A DNA stretch of 64,000 bases. It comes from Kitasatospora sp. NBC_01246 (GTDB lineage Bacteria > Actinomycetota > Actinomycetes > Streptomycetales > Streptomycetaceae). Where the stretch lies: positions 5,394,001 to 5,458,000 of the forward strand of contig NZ_CP108484.1 of NCBI RefSeq assembly GCF_036226505.1, written 5' to 3'. The translations under genes and the position numbers were made by a program. The notes beneath the pieces were generated by a model, which did no database searches, was not told the DNA's origin, and saw only the letters and a list, made by a program, of their open reading frames with translations. Each line of letters opens with the position of its first letter. Position 1 is the stretch's first letter. Below are positions 1-8,402 of this stretch, one piece after another.

Positions 1-1265
1 GCGGTGGTGGCCACGTTCTCCACCTGGACCCCCTCGACGGCCAGCCCGATCACCGCGGCCGCGGTGGCCAGGCGGTGGTCCTCGTAGGTGTGGAACACGC
101 CGCCGCGCAGCGCGCGCGGGCGGATCCGCAGGCCGTCCTCGGTCTCGGTGACGTCGCCGCCGAGGTCGTTGATCTCCTTGGCCAGCGCGGCCAGCCGGTC
201 CGTCTCGTGCATCCGCAGGTGCGCGATGCCGTACAGGTGGGACTCGGAGTCGGCGAGCGCGGCGACGGCGGCGATCACCGGGGTGAGCTCGCCGACGTCG
301 TGCAGGTCCGCCTCGATGCCGTGGATCCGGCCGGTGCCGGTGAACTGCAGGCCCTCGTCGATGAACTCGCAGACGCCGCCCATCCGGGTGTAGATGTCGC
401 GCAGCTGGTCGCCGGGCTGGGTGGTGTGCCTCGGCCAGTCGCGGACGGTCACCCGACCGCCGGTGACCAGGGCGGCGGCGAAGAACGGCGCCGCGTTGGA
501 GAGGTCCGGCTCGACCACCATGTCGCGGCCGAGCAGGGCGCCGGGGGTGACCCGCCAGACGTCCTTCTCGCCGCCGTCCTCCGGGGCGTCCACCTGGGCG
601 CCGGCCAGCCGCAGCATCTCGACCGTCATCCGGATGTGCGGCAGCGAGGGGACCGGCCCGCCGACGTGGCGGACCTCGACGCCCTGGTTGTACCGGGCGC
701 CGGAGAGCAGCAGGGCGGAGACGAACTGCGAGGAGGAGGAGGCGTCCAGCTCCACCACACCGCCGTCCAGCGCGCCGGTGCCGTGCACGGTGAGCGGGAA
801 GGCGCCGCGGCCGCCGTCGTCGATCCGGGCGCCGAGCGCGCGCAGGGCGTTGATCACGCCGTGCTGGGGGCGCTCGTAGCTGCGCGGGTCGCCGTCGAAG
901 TGCACCGGGCCGTCGGCGAGGACGGCGAGCGGGGGGAGGAAGCGCATGACCGTGCCGGCGTTGCCGACGTCCACGGAGGCCGGGCCGCGCAGTGCGGGGG
1001 CCGGGATGACCCGCCAGGCCTCCCCGCCGCCGAGGCCGCCGGAGTCGTTGTTGACCTGCTCCTCGATGCCGACCCCGAGCGCCCGCAGGCCGTCGGCCAT
1101 CAGCTGGGAGTCGCGGCTGCGCAGCGGGCGCCGCACCCAGCCGGGTTCGGTGGAGAGGGCGGCCAGCACCAGAGCCCGGTTGGTGACCGACTTGGAGCCG
1201 GGGATGGTGACGGTGGCGTCAACGGGGGTGGTCGCGACGGGGGCGGGCCACAGGGTCTCGGTCAT
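1..1265 (-). CDS. aroA: 3-phosphoshikimate 1-carboxyvinyltransferase (EPSP synthase), 3' truncated by window edge
   Basis: Cytoplasmic shikimate-pathway enzyme that joins phosphoenolpyruvate to shikimate-3-phosphate. Translation from the ATG gives about 421 residues before the window ends, so only a short C-terminal tail is missing relative to the usual 430-450. Family marks are all visible: PGSKSVTNR at residues 22-30 (phosphate loop), NAGTVMRF at 102-109 (the NAGTAMR PEP motif), a SSSQFVSALL stretch, PDLSNAAPF with the catalytic Asp, and HETDRLAAL near the end. It is read leftward, 90 nt downstream of the M50 peptidase gene, and may be co-transcribed with it. Identification is secure; the true C-terminus cannot be seen. 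Confidence 0.97.
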   Translation of the reverse strand, partial: MTETLWPAPVATTPVDATVTIPGSKSVTNRALVLAALSTEPGWVRRPLRSRDSQLMADGLRALGVGIEEQVNNDSGGLGGGEAWRVIPAPALRGPASVDVGNAGTVMRFLPPLAVLADGPVHFDGDPRSYERPQHGVINALRALGARIDDGGRGAFPLTVHGTGALDGGVVELDASSSSQFVSALLLSGARYNQGVEVRHVGGPVPSLPHIRMTVEMLRLAGAQVDAPEDGGEKDVWRVTPGALLGRDMVVEPDLSNAAPFFAAALVTGGRVTVRDWPRHTTQPGDQLRDIYTRMGGVCEFIDEGLQFTGTGRIHGIEADLHDVGELTPVIAAVAALADSESHLYGIAHLRMHETDRLAALAKEINDLGGDVTETEDGLRIRPRALRGGVFHTYEDHRLATAAAVIGLAVEGVQVENVATT

Positions 1266-1355
1266 GGGGCAAGTTTAGGGGCCGTACGGGAACTGTCCGC
1301 TCCGCGGCCGGATGGCGGGACGGGCCGGTCGGCGGGGCACCGTCGGCCCCGCGGC

Positions 1356-2072
1356 TCACAGCGGGGACAGCAGCCAGCTCGCGCCGAGACCCAGGCAGGC
1401 CAGCGCGGTGACCAGGAAGAGGAACACCCAGGCGAGCCCGGGAACGCCGGTGAGCCGGGCGAGCTGGTCCGCGTCGGAGTCCCCGCCCTGGCCGCGCCGG
1501 CGCTGGTGCTGCAGCTCCAGGACCGGGCGGACGGCGCCGAGCAGCAGGAACCAGCTGCCGAGGCAGGCGAAGCCGGCCTGGACGTCGGTACTGCCGAACC
1601 AGGAGACCAGGAAGAAGGCCGCACCGGCGAGCAGCACGGTGAGGAAGCCGAAGGCGTTGCGGATCCGGACCAGCAGGGCCAGCAGCAGGGCTATCGCGAG
1701 CCAGAGCAGCAGGGTGATCCGGTCGGCCGCGAGCAGTGCGGCGCAGCCGAGGCCGAGCAGGGCGGGGGTGCAGTAGCCGGCGGCGGCGGTGAGCACCATG
1801 CCCGGCCCGGTGGGGCGGCCGTAGGAGAGGGTGAGGCCGGAGGTGTCCGAGTGCAGCCGGATGCCCGCGAGCTTGCGGCGGGTGGCCAGGGCGGCCAGGC
1901 CGTGTCCGCCCTCGTGGGCGATGGTGATCGCGTTGCGGGCGAACCGCCAGAGCGGGCGGGCCGCCACCAGGAGCAGGGCGGCGGCGCCGGTGGCCAGGGT
2001 GAGCCAGCCCGGCGGGGCGGGCTGGGTGCCGGTGACGCGGTCCCACACCTCGCCGATGCTCTGTGCGTCCAT
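1356..2072 (-). CDS. M50 family (site-2-protease-like) membrane metallopeptidase
   Basis: A 238-residue polytopic membrane protein with the zinc-protease motif HEGGH at residues 53-57, directly after a hydrophobic segment, as in M50B intramembrane proteases. Around six hydrophobic segments follow. The ATG is preceded on its own strand by GGGAG at a suitable distance; a longer frame reaching 2537 would run over the divergent SRAP gene and was not used. The family cuts membrane-embedded substrates. No PDZ domain is seen and the substrate is unknown. It lies divergent to the SRAP gene across 154 nt and upstream of aroA. Confidence 0.8.
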   Translation of the reverse strand: MDAQSIGEVWDRVTGTQPAPPGWLTLATGAAALLLVAARPLWRFARNAITIAHEGGHGLAALATRRKLAGIRLHSDTSGLTLSYGRPTGPGMVLTAAAGYCTPALLGLGCAALLAADRITLLLWLAIALLLALLVRIRNAFGFLTVLLAGAAFFLVSWFGSTDVQAGFACLGSWFLLLGAVRPVLELQHQRRRGQGGDSDADQLARLTGVPGLAWVFLFLVTALACLGLGASWLLSPL

Positions 2073-2226
2073 GCCCGCTCCCGTTCTCGTCCGGCCCGGT
2101 CCGGGGCGGCCGCGGTCGGCCGGCCCGGGTGGCAGCCTCCCATGCGGGGACGGCCGGGCGGGAGGCCGCGGTTCGCACTTCGGGATGAGGAAGTGCTGAG
2201 AGCGGCGGTCGTGGCAAGCTGACGGC

Positions 2227-2979
2227 ATGTGCGGTCGCTTCGCCTCCAGCCTCCGGCCCGAGGACCTCGTCGAGCTCTTCGGCGTCCAGCAGTGGGACCC
2301 GGTCGAGACGCTGGCACCCAGTTGGAACGTCGCGCCGACCGAGCGCGCCTTCGTGGTGCTGGAACGGCAGCGCAGGGGTGAGCCGGCCCCGGTCCGGCAG
2401 TTGCGGGTGCTGCGCTGGGGCCTGGTGCCGCAGTGGGCGAAGTCGCCCGAGACCGCGGTGAAGATGATCAACGCCCGCTCGGACACGGTGCACGAGAAGC
2501 CCTCGTACCGGCAGGCCCTCGCCTCCCGGCGGTGCATCCTGCCGGTCGACGGCTACTACGAGTGGCAGACCCTGCCGGGCGAGCGCGGCAAGCCCCGGAA
2601 GAAGCCGTTCTTCGTCTCCCGGGCCGACGGCGGCCCGCTGGCGCTGGCCGGGCTGTACGAGTTCTGGCGCAACCGGGCGGTGCCCGCGGACCACCCGGAG
2701 GCCTGGCTGGTGACCTTCACCGTCGTCACCACCGAGGCGGAGGAGCTGCTGGCCCCGATCCACGAGCGGATGCCGCTCTTCCTGGACCGCGAGTCCTACG
2801 ACGACTGGCTGGACCCGGGCCTGGTGGACCCGGACGCGATACGCCCGCTGCTGGTCCCGCCGCCGCCCGGCGCGCTGCTGGCCACGCCGGTCTCGCCGGC
2901 GGTCGGCAGCATCCGCAACAACGGTCCCGAGCTGACCCGGCCGTGGGTCGAGGCCGAGCACGAGACCACCCTCTTCTGA
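2227..2979 (+). CDS. SRAP/HMCES-family abasic-site processing protein (YedK-like)
   Basis: A 250-residue SOS response-associated peptidase family protein. Members expose Cys2 after removal of Met1 and form a thiazolidine crosslink with abasic sites in single-stranded DNA, protecting them from breakage. The sequence opens MCGRF so Cys2 is present; the other active-site marks are WNVAPT (Asn34), INARSDT at 81-87, YYEWQ with Glu112, and IHERMP with His179. The length is normal for the bacterial family. It has its own promoter region divergent from the M50 gene, and no LexA box was recognised there by eye. Confidence 0.93.
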   Translation: MCGRFASSLRPEDLVELFGVQQWDPVETLAPSWNVAPTERAFVVLERQRRGEPAPVRQLRVLRWGLVPQWAKSPETAVKMINARSDTVHEKPSYRQALASRRCILPVDGYYEWQTLPGERGKPRKKPFFVSRADGGPLALAGLYEFWRNRAVPADHPEAWLVTFTVVTTEAEELLAPIHERMPLFLDRESYDDWLDPGLVDPDAIRPLLVPPPPGALLATPVSPAVGSIRNNGPELTRPWVEAEHETTLF

Positions 2980-3049
2980 CTTCTTCTGAGCACCGCTTCC
3001 CGCCGGCGCGCCTCGTCGGCACCGCTCTCCGAGCACTGGAGTCCACGCC

Positions 3050-3685
3050 GTGACGCAGGAACTCGTCCCCACCCCCGCCGGGGACGCCCGGATCAGTTAC
3101 CACCCGGCGGCCGCGCCGAAGGCGCTGCTCGCGCTCGGCCACGGCGCCGGCGGCGGGATCGGCGCGCGCGACCTGGTGGCGCTGGCCGCGGCGCTGCCGC
3201 CGCGCGGGATCACGGTGGCACTGGTCGAGCAGCCCTGGCGGGTGGCCGGGAAGCGGCTGGGGCCGGCGCCCAGGACGCTCGACACCGGGTGGACGCCGGT
3301 CGCCGAGCGCCTCGCCGGGCAGGGGGTGCCGCTGGTCGTCGGCGGGCGCAGCGCCGGGGCCCGGGTGGCCTGCCGGACGGGCGCCGCCACCGGCGCGGCC
3401 GGGGTGGTGGCGCTGGCGTTCCCGCTGCACCCGCCGGGCAAGCCGGAGAAGAGCCGGGCCGGGGAACTGCTGGAGTCGGGGCTGCCGACGCTGGTGGTGC
3501 AGAGCGTGGCGGATCCGTTCGGCGGGCCGGCCGAGTTCCCGGCGCTGCCGGCCGGGCACCGGATGGTGCCGGTGCCCTACGGCAGCCACGGCTTCGAGGT
3601 GCCGAAGCGGGCGCCTACCGGGCAGGACGAGGTGCTGGAGCTGATCACCGGGGCGGTCGGCGACTGGGTGCTCGGGCTGCTCTGA
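3050..3685 (+). CDS. alpha/beta hydrolase of the KANL3/TEX30-like family
   Basis: A 211-residue cytoplasmic alpha/beta hydrolase. An LGHGAGGG oxyanion-type loop lies near residue 30. GGRSAGARVA carries the nucleophile serine in a G-x-S-x-G-like elbow, QSVADPFG supplies the acid, and GSHGF supplies the histidine. There is no signal peptide. The start is a GTG with GGAG eight bases upstream. It follows the SRAP gene by 70 nt on the same strand and may be read through from it. The substrate is unknown; the family is annotated variously as dienelactone hydrolase-like. Confidence 0.82.
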   Translation: MTQELVPTPAGDARISYHPAAAPKALLALGHGAGGGIGARDLVALAAALPPRGITVALVEQPWRVAGKRLGPAPRTLDTGWTPVAERLAGQGVPLVVGGRSAGARVACRTGAATGAAGVVALAFPLHPPGKPEKSRAGELLESGLPTLVVQSVADPFGGPAEFPALPAGHRMVPVPYGSHGFEVPKRAPTGQDEVLELITGAVGDWVLGLL

Positions 3686-3747
3686 GCCGCCCGGGAACGC
3701 ACGGTCGCGAACCGCTCACCCGTGCGGGTGAAAACCTGCCGGGGGCC

Positions 3748-3775
3748 GGGAATGCGGGCGCCCTCGGCATGGTTG
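3748..3775 (+). promoter_or_regulatory. sigma-R dependent promoter of sigR (sigRp1 type)
   Basis: GGGAAT at 3748-3753, exactly 18 nt, then GTTG at 3772-3775. This matches the sigma-R consensus GGAAT-N18-GTT and predicts a start near 3782, upstream of the long-form ATG at 3817. It implies positive autoregulation after disulfide stress, as in S. coelicolor. Confidence 0.9.
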
Positions 3776-3816
3776 ACACCCTCGTCAGCTTGAGTCCCGG
3801 ACGGAAGGCAGCACAG

Positions 3817-4716
3817 ATGGGTTCGATCGCGTGCCCCGAGCGGCCGGAGGAGCGCGAGGCCTCCGCGGCCTTCACCCCCTCCTGGTCGGAGTGGATTGCC
3901 GCGGGCGAGAAGCCCGTCAGCCCGATATCCTCCATTTCGGGGCGGCCCGCTGTGGGCGGCCATGCCGAGGAGGTGGGTCCGGTCGTCGGGACCGAGCACG
4001 AGGCCGAGCCGGGCCGGGGCCCGGAGGAGAGCCTGCCCGCGGGCGAGGCGCTCACCGGTGAGGAGCTGGCCGAGGCGATCGGTGAGGACACCTTCCGGGT
4101 GTCCGCGGCGGAGAGCGAGGCGGCCCGGCGGGAGCGCTTCGAGCGCGACGCCCTGGGCTACCTGGATCCGATGTACTCCGCCGCGCTGCGGATGACCCGC
4201 AATCCGGCCGATGCGGAGGACCTCCTCCAGGAGGCGTTCGCGAAGGCGTACGCGTCATTCCACCAGTTCCGCGAGGGCACCAACCTCAAGGCCTGGCTGT
4301 ACCGCATCCTCACCAACACGTTCATCAACTCGTACCGCAAGAAGCAGCGGGAGCCCCAGCGGACCGCCGCCGAGGAGATCGAGGACTGGCAGCTGGCCCG
4401 GGCCGAGTCGCACATGTCGACGGGTCTGCGCTCGGCCGAGACCCAGGCGCTCGACCACCTCCCGGACAGCGATGTGAAGGACGCCCTCCAGGCCATCCCG
4501 GAGGAGTTCCGCATCGCCGTCTATCTCGCGGACGTCGAGGGCTTTGCGTACAAGGAGATCGCGGACATCATGGGTACTCCCATCGGTACGGTGATGTCCC
4601 GGCTGCACCGCGGCCGCCGTCAACTGCGCGGCATGCTGGAGGACTACGCCCGTGAGCGCGGGCTGGTCCCGGCCGGCAGCGGGGCAGGGCAGGAAGCGAA
4701 GGGCTCGGGCTCATGA
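3817..4716 (+). CDS. sigR: RNA polymerase sigma factor SigR (thiol/disulfide stress), long isoform
   Basis: ECF-type sigma factor controlling the thiol-oxidative stress regulon (thioredoxin and mycothiol systems), held by RsrA. Region 2 is clear (RFERDALGYLDPMYSAALR, NPADAEDLLQEAF, LKAWLYRILTNTFIN) and region 4 is clear (FRIAVYLADVEGFAYKEIA, GTVMSRLHRGRRQLRG). Two starts are plausible. The ATG used here gives 299 residues and lies inside the sigma-R promoter transcript. An in-frame GTG at 3973, right after GAGGAG, gives a 247-residue form. The 52-codon difference resembles the unstable sigma-R' form (55 extra residues) of S. coelicolor. Overlaps rsrA by 4 nt, so the two are translationally coupled. 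Confidence 0.96.
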   Translation: MGSIACPERPEEREASAAFTPSWSEWIAAGEKPVSPISSISGRPAVGGHAEEVGPVVGTEHEAEPGRGPEESLPAGEALTGEELAEAIGEDTFRVSAAESEAARRERFERDALGYLDPMYSAALRMTRNPADAEDLLQEAFAKAYASFHQFREGTNLKAWLYRILTNTFINSYRKKQREPQRTAAEEIEDWQLARAESHMSTGLRSAETQALDHLPDSDVKDALQAIPEEFRIAVYLADVEGFAYKEIADIMGTPIGTVMSRLHRGRRQLRGMLEDYARERGLVPAGSGAGQEAKGSGS

Positions 4717-5117
4717 GCTGCGGCGATCCGCACGACACCGAGTGTGGCGAGGTCCTCGACCACCTCTACGAATTCCTCGACAACGAGATGGCCGAGGGCG
4801 ACTACGACAAGTTGCGGGTGCACTTCGAGGAGTGCTCGCCCTGCCTGGAGAAGTACGGCCTGGAGCAGGCCATCAAGGCGCTGATCAAGCGGTGCTGCGG
4901 CTGCGACGACACCCCGGCCGATCTGCGGGGCAAGGTGCTGGCCAGGATCGACTCGATCCGGGCCGGGCAGCGCTCCGGCGAGGCGGTGGTGGTCGCCGTG
5001 GACGCCGCGGCCGAGGCGCACGGCGACAGCGAGCAGGGCCGGCCGCCCGCGAAGGCCTCCGCCGAGGCGGCGGCCAGGCCCGGTACGCCGGTCGAGGCGG
5101 GCGCTCCGGCGGAGTGA
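4713..5117 (+). CDS. rsrA: anti-sigma factor RsrA (zinc, redox-sensing)
   Basis: A 134-residue ZAS-family anti-sigma factor that binds SigR when reduced and releases it on disulfide formation. All functional residues are present: Cys3, His7, Cys11, His37, Cys41, Cys44 and the Cys61-Cys62 pair. In the characterised protein Cys3, His37, Cys41 and Cys44 hold zinc and Cys11-Cys44 is the trigger disulfide. Position 31, a non-essential Cys in S. coelicolor, is Tyr here. The C-terminal 35-40 residues are Ala/Glu/Pro-rich and look disordered. ATGA overlap with sigR keeps the two in stoichiometric balance. Confidence 0.96.
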   Translation: MSCGDPHDTECGEVLDHLYEFLDNEMAEGDYDKLRVHFEECSPCLEKYGLEQAIKALIKRCCGCDDTPADLRGKVLARIDSIRAGQRSGEAVVVAVDAAAEAHGDSEQGRPPAKASAEAAARPGTPVEAGAPAE

Positions 5118-5159
5118 GCGCGCCGCCGTCCCACGGCGGGCCGTCCACCCGAGGACCAG

Positions 5160-5191
5160 GCGACCCCCGGAGCGTGCGCTCCGGGGGTCGC
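5160..5191 (+). terminator. rho-independent-type terminator of sigR-rsrA
   Basis: A 14-bp uninterrupted stem (arm CGACCCCCGGAGC) around a GTGC loop, 42 nt after the rsrA stop. No long T-run, as usual in this GC range. Confidence 0.75.
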
Positions 5192-5213
5192 TCCGTCTCT
5201 GCTTGCGGGCGCC

Positions 5214-5231
5214 CTCACTCGTTCGAGTGAG
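5214..5231. promoter_or_regulatory. palindrome CTCACTCG-TT-CGAGTGAG, candidate operator
   Basis: Perfect 8-bp inverted repeat with a 2-nt centre, placed between the rsrA terminator and the HD-GYP gene. A weaker TTGG/CCAA repeat follows at once. It looks like a TetR-type or similar operator, but the binding protein is unknown. Confidence 0.4.
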
Positions 5232-5396
5232 TTGGTGGTGCGCCAACTGCGGCATTCCGCGATCATGCGCCCCGACGCCGGAACGGCGGCCTATCCTCCT
5301 GACGGACGCTCACCGCCGTTAGCCCGGTGCGCTGAGCGCGGAGCGGGCCAGGACGGCGGGGAGGTCGAGATCGCTACCGACAGTGGAGGAACGGAC

Positions 5397-6857
5397 CTGC
5401 CGACGGGCGCGGTGTGCTACCTCGTGGCCGTCCCGGTGGCGGCGCTCTGCTGCCTGCTGCCCCTGCTGCCGGGGCCCGTCCCGGCCGCCGTGCCACGCTG
5501 GCTCGGCGCTCCGGTGGACTGGCCCAAGGTCGGCCTGCTGGCCTTTCTGCACGGCTGCTGGGAATCGCTGGCGCAGGGCCAGCCCACCCCCTGCCGACGG
5601 CTGCTCCGGGCCCTGCTGGGCCGGCCGCCGCTGCCCTCCCGGCCACCGGCCCGGCCCCTGGCCAACGCCTTCTTCCCGGTGCTGTTCGCCGGGGTGCTGA
5701 TGCTCGCCCCGGCCGCCGCCGCCCTGGTCGCGGTGCCGATCGCGCTGTTCGGCGACACCGAGCCGGACTGCCGCCGGCGCCAGGTGTGGAACGGCGCCCA
5801 GCTCGCCCTCTCCGCCTTCGCCGCCTCGGCGGTCTTCCACCTGCTCGCCGGACCGCAGCTGCTGCTCGGCTCCCGCTTCCCGGCCGCGCTGCTCCCCGGG
5901 GCCGCCGCGCTGGCCGCGTTCTGCCTGGCCAACGGGGTGCTGGTGGGCGGCATGCTGGTGCTGGCCGAGGGCCGGCGGGCGAGTGTCCTGCTGCTCGGTC
6001 CGGTCGCCGCGTTCGGGCTGCCGGTGCTGGTGCACGCGGCCGGCGGGCTGATGGTCGCGGTGCTCTGGCAGGGCCCGTACGGGGCCTTCGCGGCGCTGCT
6101 GGCCCTGCTGCCGCTCTCCATCTCGGCCTGGGTGTTCGCCCAGGGCCACCGCGAGCGGGACGCCCACCAGGCCACCGTCCAGGCGCTGGTGCAGGCCGTG
6201 GAGATCAAGGACTCCTACACCCGGGGGCACAGCGAACGCGTCGGCAAGGCCGCGGTGCTGATCGCCGGTCAGCTGGGCATGGAGGCCGAGCGGCTGCGTA
6301 CCCTGCGGTTCGCGGGCATCCTGCACGACGTCGGCAAGCTCGGCGTGGCCACCGAGCTGCTGCGCAGGAACGGTCCCCTCGACGAGGCCGAGCGGCGGGC
6401 CGTCGAGGTGCACCCGGTGCACGGCTACGAGCTGGTGCGCGGCATCGTCTTCCTCGGCGAGGCGCACGCCGGGATCCTGCACCACCACGAGCGGATGGAC
6501 GGCCGGGGCTACCCGAGCGGGCTGGCGGGCGAGCAGATCCCCGAGTTCGCCCGGATCATCTCGGTCGCCGACGCCTTCGACTCGATGACCTCCACCCGGT
6601 CCTACCGGCGCGGCCGGCCGGTCACCGAGGCGGTGGCCGAGCTGGAGCGCTGCTCGGGCAGCCAGTTCGACCCGGTGATGGTGCGGGCGCTGGTCGACGC
6701 GCTCGCCGTGCACGACTGGCAGCCGGTGCTGCCCCCCGACGACGACTGCATCCGGGCGGTGCCCGACATTCCGCTGGGCGTGCCCGAACCGGTGCGGCCG
6801 GGCCCGGGCCGGGTGCCCGCCCAGGGCGGCACCGTGCCGACGGCCGGACCGTCGTGA
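5397..6857 (+). CDS. membrane HD-GYP domain phosphodiesterase-like protein
   Basis: About 486 residues: an N-terminal half with some six hydrophobic segments, then a complete HD-GYP domain. Metal and signature motifs are visible: TRGHSERV, FAGILHDVGKLGV, HPVHGYEL, HHHERMDGRGYPSGL and IISVADAFDSMTS. The family hydrolyses cyclic di-GMP or related dinucleotides, and the intact GYP region supports activity. The start is uncertain. The only good ribosome site, GGAGGA, stands six bases before a CTG at 5397. The upstream frame to an ATG at 5265 contains a TTA codon and poor third-position bias, and so looks non-coding; a GTG at 5412 is an alternative. It overlaps the next HD gene by 4 nt. Confidence 0.85.
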   Translation: MPTGAVCYLVAVPVAALCCLLPLLPGPVPAAVPRWLGAPVDWPKVGLLAFLHGCWESLAQGQPTPCRRLLRALLGRPPLPSRPPARPLANAFFPVLFAGVLMLAPAAAALVAVPIALFGDTEPDCRRRQVWNGAQLALSAFAASAVFHLLAGPQLLLGSRFPAALLPGAAALAAFCLANGVLVGGMLVLAEGRRASVLLLGPVAAFGLPVLVHAAGGLMVAVLWQGPYGAFAALLALLPLSISAWVFAQGHRERDAHQATVQALVQAVEIKDSYTRGHSERVGKAAVLIAGQLGMEAERLRTLRFAGILHDVGKLGVATELLRRNGPLDEAERRAVEVHPVHGYELVRGIVFLGEAHAGILHHHERMDGRGYPSGLAGEQIPEFARIISVADAFDSMTSTRSYRRGRPVTEAVAELERCSGSQFDPVMVRALVDALAVHDWQPVLPPDDDCIRAVPDIPLGVPEPVRPGPGRVPAQGGTVPTAGPS

Positions 6858-8155
6858 GCGCCCGCCCGCCGGCCGGCGGGGTGGCCGCGGTGCACGCCGC
6901 GGCCGTCGTGCTGCTGGCGTTCTCGTTCGGCGCGGTGGCGGTGCGCGGGATGGCCGAGCCCGGGGTGGCGCTGGCGTTCACCGTGCTGATCGCGCTCGGC
7001 GAGTGCGTCCGGATCACTCTTCCGGGCGATCGCGAGCAGGCACCGATCGGCGCCGCCGGTGCGCTGGCGTACGCCCTGCTGGGGCCGCTGCGCGGGCTGC
7101 CCACCGCGCACGGCGTGCTCCAGGCGGTCGCGGTGACCGGCGCGGGGCTGCTGCTGGCGCTGCTCCCGGCGGTGGCGCTGCCCCGCGGGGCCCGGCGGCC
7201 GCGGCGGGCGCCGTGGCGGGACCGGGCCCGGCTCGACGGCGCCGCCCTGCGGCTGCTCGGGGCCGGGTTCGCGGCCGCGATCTTCCAGCCCCTCTACAAC
7301 AGCGGAGTGGTCGACCGGTTCTCGGCGGACGGCCCCGCCTACGGGGTGTTCCTCACGGTGGTGGCGGCGCTGGCCGCGCTCTGCGACGCCACCCTGGCGG
7401 CGGTGCTGCGGCGGGCCCGGAGCGGGCTGCGGTTCCCGGCGGCGCTGGAGGACGAGCTGCGGTCGCTGTTCGGGATCGGCTCGGCGATCGCCGCCACCGG
7501 AATGCTGGTCAGCCTGGCGGCGGGCGAGGTCGGGCTCTGGGCGCTTCCGCTGTTCTGCGCGCCCCTGCTGCTGGCGCAGGTGTCGTTCCGGCGGGCCGCC
7601 GCCGTCCGGGCCACCACCGGGCAGACCATCGCCAGCCTGGCCAAGGCCACCGAGGTGGCCGGCTACACCCCGTACGGCCACGCCCGCCGGGTCGCCGACA
7701 CGGCGTGCGCGGTCGGCCGCGAGCTGGGGCTGAGCACCCGCGAGCTCGCCCTGCTGGAGTACGCGGCGCTGATGCACGACATCGGGCAGCTGTCGCTGGT
7801 CGAGCCGGTGCCGGACGGGGCGACGGCGCTGCTCCCGGAGGAGGAGCAGCAGCGGATCGCCCGGCTGGGCAGCGAGGTGATCCGGCGGACGGGGGTGCCG
7901 CGGCAGGTCGCCGAGCAGGTCGCCCGGCTGGCCGATCCCTGGCCCGGGCGGCCCGACCCGGACGAGCGGGCAGTGCCGCTGGCGGCCCGGATCATCCGGG
8001 TGGCGAACGCGCACGACGACCTGCTGACGGCGGCGCGCGGGCGCGGGGTGGAGGAGGTGGTGGGGCGGCTGGAGGTGCTGGAGGTGCTGCGGCTGGGGCG
8101 GGGCCGGATCTACGACGGACGGGTCGTGGACGCGCTGGTGAGGGTGCGGGGGTAG
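6854..8155 (+). CDS. membrane HD-domain protein, degenerate HD-GYP
   Basis: A 433-residue protein starting at a GTG that overlaps the previous stop (GTGA). About six to seven N-terminal membrane segments are followed by a cytoplasmic HD domain with YGHARRVADTA, LEYAALMHDIGQLSL and AARIIRVANAHDDLLTA. The HHxxxDGxGYP loop of the upstream neighbour is missing, being replaced by a short ADPWPGRPDPDERAVPL stretch. Cyclic di-GMP hydrolysis is therefore doubtful, and a sensory or partner role is an inference. Coupled translation suggests the two proteins act together. The family match is sure and the function is not. Confidence 0.82.
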   Translation: MSARPPAGGVAAVHAAAVVLLAFSFGAVAVRGMAEPGVALAFTVLIALGECVRITLPGDREQAPIGAAGALAYALLGPLRGLPTAHGVLQAVAVTGAGLLLALLPAVALPRGARRPRRAPWRDRARLDGAALRLLGAGFAAAIFQPLYNSGVVDRFSADGPAYGVFLTVVAALAALCDATLAAVLRRARSGLRFPAALEDELRSLFGIGSAIAATGMLVSLAAGEVGLWALPLFCAPLLLAQVSFRRAAAVRATTGQTIASLAKATEVAGYTPYGHARRVADTACAVGRELGLSTRELALLEYAALMHDIGQLSLVEPVPDGATALLPEEEQQRIARLGSEVIRRTGVPRQVAEQVARLADPWPGRPDPDERAVPLAARIIRVANAHDDLLTAARGRGVEEVVGRLEVLEVLRLGRGRIYDGRVVDALVRVRG

Positions 8156-8402
8156 GGGAGGGGCGCGCGGCTGGTGGGGGCGGCGGGCGCTGTTCAGGGG
8201 TTGGGGTTGAGGCGGGGCGTCGGGGCGGGCAGGCTGGGTAGGGGTGGGGCCGGGAGCGGCCGGAACCCCGGCTGCGGGGAGCGCGGGCGACGGCGGGCGT
8301 GGTTGGATGCGGTCGTAGCGTGGAACACCGACCCGGGGCACCGGGCCCGTGGCAGCGGGAGCGGACACGGGACTTGAGCGGACGACGACGGCAGGGACGA
8401 AC

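Noticed and set aside
75..2222. Very long rightward frame across aroA and the M50 gene
   Set aside because: Low-complexity Gly/Ala/Val translation typical of the antisense of high-GC genes; aroA motifs are read on the other strand.
5414..6853. Upstream extension of the second HD gene in its own frame
   Set aside because: Overlaps the whole HD-GYP gene in another phase and is Arg/Ala/Gly-rich; the GTG at 6854 with 4-nt overlap is the natural start.
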